A stretch of DNA of 8,556 nt from Chloroflexota bacterium (GTDB lineage Bacteria > Chloroflexota > Anaerolineae > Promineifilales > Promineifilaceae), in contig JAUVOB010000037.1 of assembly GCA_030599405.1 (NCBI GenBank), positions 1 through 8,556 on the forward strand, written 5' to 3'. Numbering within the stretch: the stretch's first letter is position 1; each line of letters begins with the position of its first letter. The position numbers and the translations under genes were made by a program. Below the pieces are notes generated by a model. The model was not told the origin of the DNA, ran no database searches, and saw only the letters and a program-made list of their open reading frames with translations. Positions 6,856 to 8,556 of this stretch are shown one piece after another.

Positions 6856-8115
6856 ATGGTCGCCAACAGCAAGCTTTACCTAATAGGGTTGATGGTCCTT
6901 CTTCTTGCGCTTACCTCCTGTCGTAGCAAAGATGACAGGCCAGTTTCCCCGACTCCAATGGCGCCGATCCAATCCGAGATCGTTCGTAAACCAGCTAGCA
7001 TCGACAATGTCGAAATCCTCGTAAGCGATTCTGTTCCGCCTCAAGTCAGAGTAAAGGTCCTGGGAATCCTGCCAAATAACTGTTCGTCCATCGATGAGAT
7101 CATACAGATCCATGAGCCAGACACGTTCAAGATTGAAATATCTGTGTTTGATAGATCTAGTCCAGAGTGCGGAAGTGAACCGGTTCCCTTTCAGGAATTC
7201 GTTACTCTCGATGTCGCTGGGCTAGAGGCCGGTTCCTATGCTGTCGACGTCAACGGTCAAATCATCGCCTTTACCCTTCAAGATGAGCAATTGACAGACA
7301 CTGGCGGCGCCGTTATTAGCGGCCGGGTCTGGCACGATCTTTGCGCTTCCACGGAGACCGATCAGGGGAACTCACTACAACCATCGCCAGGTTGTATAGA
7401 GCTAGACGATGGGAGAAATATGGCCAATGGTGACATCGATCCGGATGAGCCTGGTCTAGAGGGTTTGCTGGTCGAACTTGGTGAAGGAACATGCCCAGCG
7501 ACCGGACTAGCAGTGACTATCACCGATTACGATGGCTTGTATCTTTTCAGTGGTATCTCGGCCGGCCAGTATTGCATCTCGATTGATGCCACTATGATTC
7601 AAAACGCGGTCATTCTGGAGGTCGGCGAGTGGACTCATGATAGCGGTGGAGATCCAGCGGGTAATACCATTACTATATCGAATGGCGAAAATCGTTCGGG
7701 TGTTAATTTCGGATGGGATTTTGCTTTTCTACCGCTACCAGAAGTTGATAGCTTCACCTGCACTAATGGGGCAAAGCTCGTGGAAGATGTAACCATACCA
7801 GATGATTTCGAGGTAGCGCCTGGCGAGGTGCTCACCAAGACCTGGCGTCTCATTAATAGTGGGAGTTGCTCCTGGTCGAACGGATACGGCCTAGTAATCG
7901 TCGACGGTGATAAGTTGAATACCGTGGAGGTGATCCAGGTTACCACCGATGTAGCGCCAGGTGAGATGATTGACCTATCCGCCCAACTCACAGCCCCTCT
8001 TAAGCCAGGAACCTACCGAGGTGAATGGATGCTTCGTGATCCCGATGGTCAAACCTTTGGCTTTGGTACCCAATCCAACAAGCCAATATGGTTTCAAATC
8101 GTTGTATCCGAATGA
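6856..8115 (+). CDS. Secreted lipoprotein with SdrD/Cna-B-like domain and C-terminal NBR1-like Ig domain
   Basis: A 419-residue exported lipoprotein of unknown function. Residues 6-21 are a hydrophobic signal segment ending in the lipobox L-T-S-C with C22 as the lipidated residue; a charged then Pro-rich tether follows. Residues about 48-145 form a beta-rich domain with a Cys pair (C76, C105) that I recall from other Chloroflexota lipoproteins. Residues about 152-289 look like an SdrD/Cna-B-type domain: GRVWHDL at the start, an acidic DIDPDEPGLEG loop (about 193-203), a GLYLFSGISAGQY segment and NFGWDF at the end. Residues about 302-417 match the NBR1-like (next-to-BRCA1) Ig domain, with VTIPDDFEVAPGE, TKTWRLINSGSCSW and GTYRGEWMLRDPDG. 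The ATG is supported by GAGG (6847-6850) five bases upstream. It probably acts on the outer surface in adhesion or binding, but no enzymatic motif is visible. It lies 45 bp before the division gene, with no clear terminator between them. Confidence 0.9.
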   Translation: MVANSKLYLIGLMVLLLALTSCRSKDDRPVSPTPMAPIQSEIVRKPASIDNVEILVSDSVPPQVRVKVLGILPNNCSSIDEIIQIHEPDTFKIEISVFDRSSPECGSEPVPFQEFVTLDVAGLEAGSYAVDVNGQIIAFTLQDEQLTDTGGAVISGRVWHDLCASTETDQGNSLQPSPGCIELDDGRNMANGDIDPDEPGLEGLLVELGEGTCPATGLAVTITDYDGLYLFSGISAGQYCISIDATMIQNAVILEVGEWTHDSGGDPAGNTITISNGENRSGVNFGWDFAFLPLPEVDSFTCTNGAKLVEDVTIPDDFEVAPGEVLTKTWRLINSGSCSWSNGYGLVIVDGDKLNTVEVIQVTTDVAPGEMIDLSAQLTAPLKPGTYRGEWMLRDPDGQTFGFGTQSNKPIWFQIVVSE

Positions 8116-8122
8116 AGTGCTA

Positions 8123-8154
8123 TTGCTCATCGCGGCCAACATGGTTAATATTAT
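8123..8154 (+). promoter_or_regulatory. Candidate promoter for the FtsB/DivIC-like gene (leaderless -10)
   Basis: TATTAT (8149-8154; five of six matches to the -10 consensus) ends 6 nt before the ATG at 8161, the geometry of a leaderless transcript. An overlapping TAATAT (8146-8151) is 17 bp from a weak -35 candidate, TTGCTC (8123-8128). No Shine-Dalgarno sequence is present before the ATG. Pattern is seen; function is inferred. Confidence 0.35.
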
Positions 8155-8160
8155 GTCATC

Positions 8161-8556
8161 ATGCGCTGGAAGCTAGTTTGGAAAAAACCACTCCTAACGT
8201 TAACTCAAGGGATCGCGCTGATCGTAATCCTATTTGGTTTATTTGTCGCTCTGGATCTGAATAGAAGAGCGCAGGCGGGGAGACTCGTCGGAAAGGACGA
8301 GGAAACATTGAGAGCGGAGCTGGATGCTGAGATCGCTCGCAAGGGTGAACTCGAGGCTACCCGAGAATTCGTCCAGAGCGCAGAGTACGTTGAGAGGTAT
8401 GCCAGAGACGAGGCAGGTAAAGTTCTACCAGGTGAGAGGAAGGTCGTTCCTTTGGTGATCGAAGCCGATACTGGTCCGTTAGTTCCATCTGATCCAGCCC
8501 CTGACCCTGCCCAATATGCTCGACCATGGCAGGCCTGGTGGCAATTATTGACCGAT
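8161..8556 (+). CDS. FtsB/DivIC-like septum formation initiator protein (3' end outside window)
   Basis: An open frame of 132 codons runs from ATG 8161 to the last base without a stop. The product has a basic N-terminus (MRWKLVWKK), one transmembrane helix at about 15-33, a charged coiled-coil-like stretch at about 40-72 and the DivIC/FtsB motif SAEYVERYARDEAGKVLPGE (73-92). A Pro-rich linker and a Trp-rich tail (PWQAWWQLL, about 122-130) follow, which I recall as the end of Chloroflexota septum-formation-initiator proteins, so only a few residues are probably missing. In the family these small bitopic proteins pair with FtsL-type partners in the divisome and link constriction to septal wall synthesis. 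An in-frame TAA at 8146-8148 and no other start codon before 8161 fix this ATG as the first possible conventional start. The gene follows the lipoprotein by 45 bp. No FtsL-like partner is visible in the window. Confidence 0.85.
   Translation, partial: MRWKLVWKKPLLTLTQGIALIVILFGLFVALDLNRRAQAGRLVGKDEETLRAELDAEIARKGELEATREFVQSAEYVERYARDEAGKVLPGERKVVPLVIEADTGPLVPSDPAPDPAQYARPWQAWWQLLTD

Noticed and set aside
8116..8160. Terminator between the lipoprotein and the FtsB/DivIC-like gene
   Set aside because: No stem-loop with a T tract is visible in the 45 bp; only a weak imperfect repeat around CCAACATGG is present.

Overview
The window is about 8.6 kb of gene-dense bacterial chromosome with roughly even GC content and no sign of mobile elements, RNA genes or CRISPR. 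The gene set most resembles a member of the Chloroflexota (Anaerolineae-like). The clues are a large alpha-2-macroglobulin, a lipoprotein with an NBR1-like Ig domain behind an SdrD/Cna-B-like domain, a FtsB/DivIC-like protein ending in a Trp-rich tail, and a chromosomal parAB pair. This assignment is inferred from remembered family resemblance, not from a search.

Layout. Positions 2-3319 (+) hold the C-terminal 1105 residues of an alpha-2-macroglobulin-like protein whose start lies off the left edge. It meets, stop codon to stop codon with no base between, a leftward gene block: PfkB-family kinase (6766-5933), parA/soj (5875-5078), parB/spo0J (5081-4215, overlapping parA by 4 bp) and an archaeal-type predicted SAM-dependent methyltransferase (4105-3320). 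Gaps within this block are 57, -4 and 109 bp, so it may be one transcription unit, although a separate promoter for the methyltransferase cannot be excluded. An 89-bp divergent region (6767-6855) separates it from a rightward pair: a secreted three-domain lipoprotein (6856-8115) and, 45 bp later, a bitopic septum-formation-initiator-like protein (8161 to the window end, with no stop reached).

How the genes fit together. ParA and ParB form a chromosome segregation module, and the FtsB/DivIC-like protein is a division protein, so cell-cycle genes lie on both sides of the divergent promoter. The alpha-2-macroglobulin and the lipoprotein are predicted envelope or extracellular proteins. The kinase and methyltransferase are enzymes of unknown substrate that sit in the partition block.

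Most notable points: the macroglobulin keeps its thioester-domain scaffold and the Cys of the thioester motif but has lost the Glu-Gln, so it should be unable to form the internal thioester. Two genes (the kinase and the FtsB-like gene) have a -10-like hexamer 6-7 nt before the start codon and no Shine-Dalgarno sequence, which suggests leaderless mRNAs. The lipoprotein has eight cysteines that fall two per predicted domain or half-domain. No clearly novel multi-gene system is evident. There is no gene-free stretch longer than about 110 bp.
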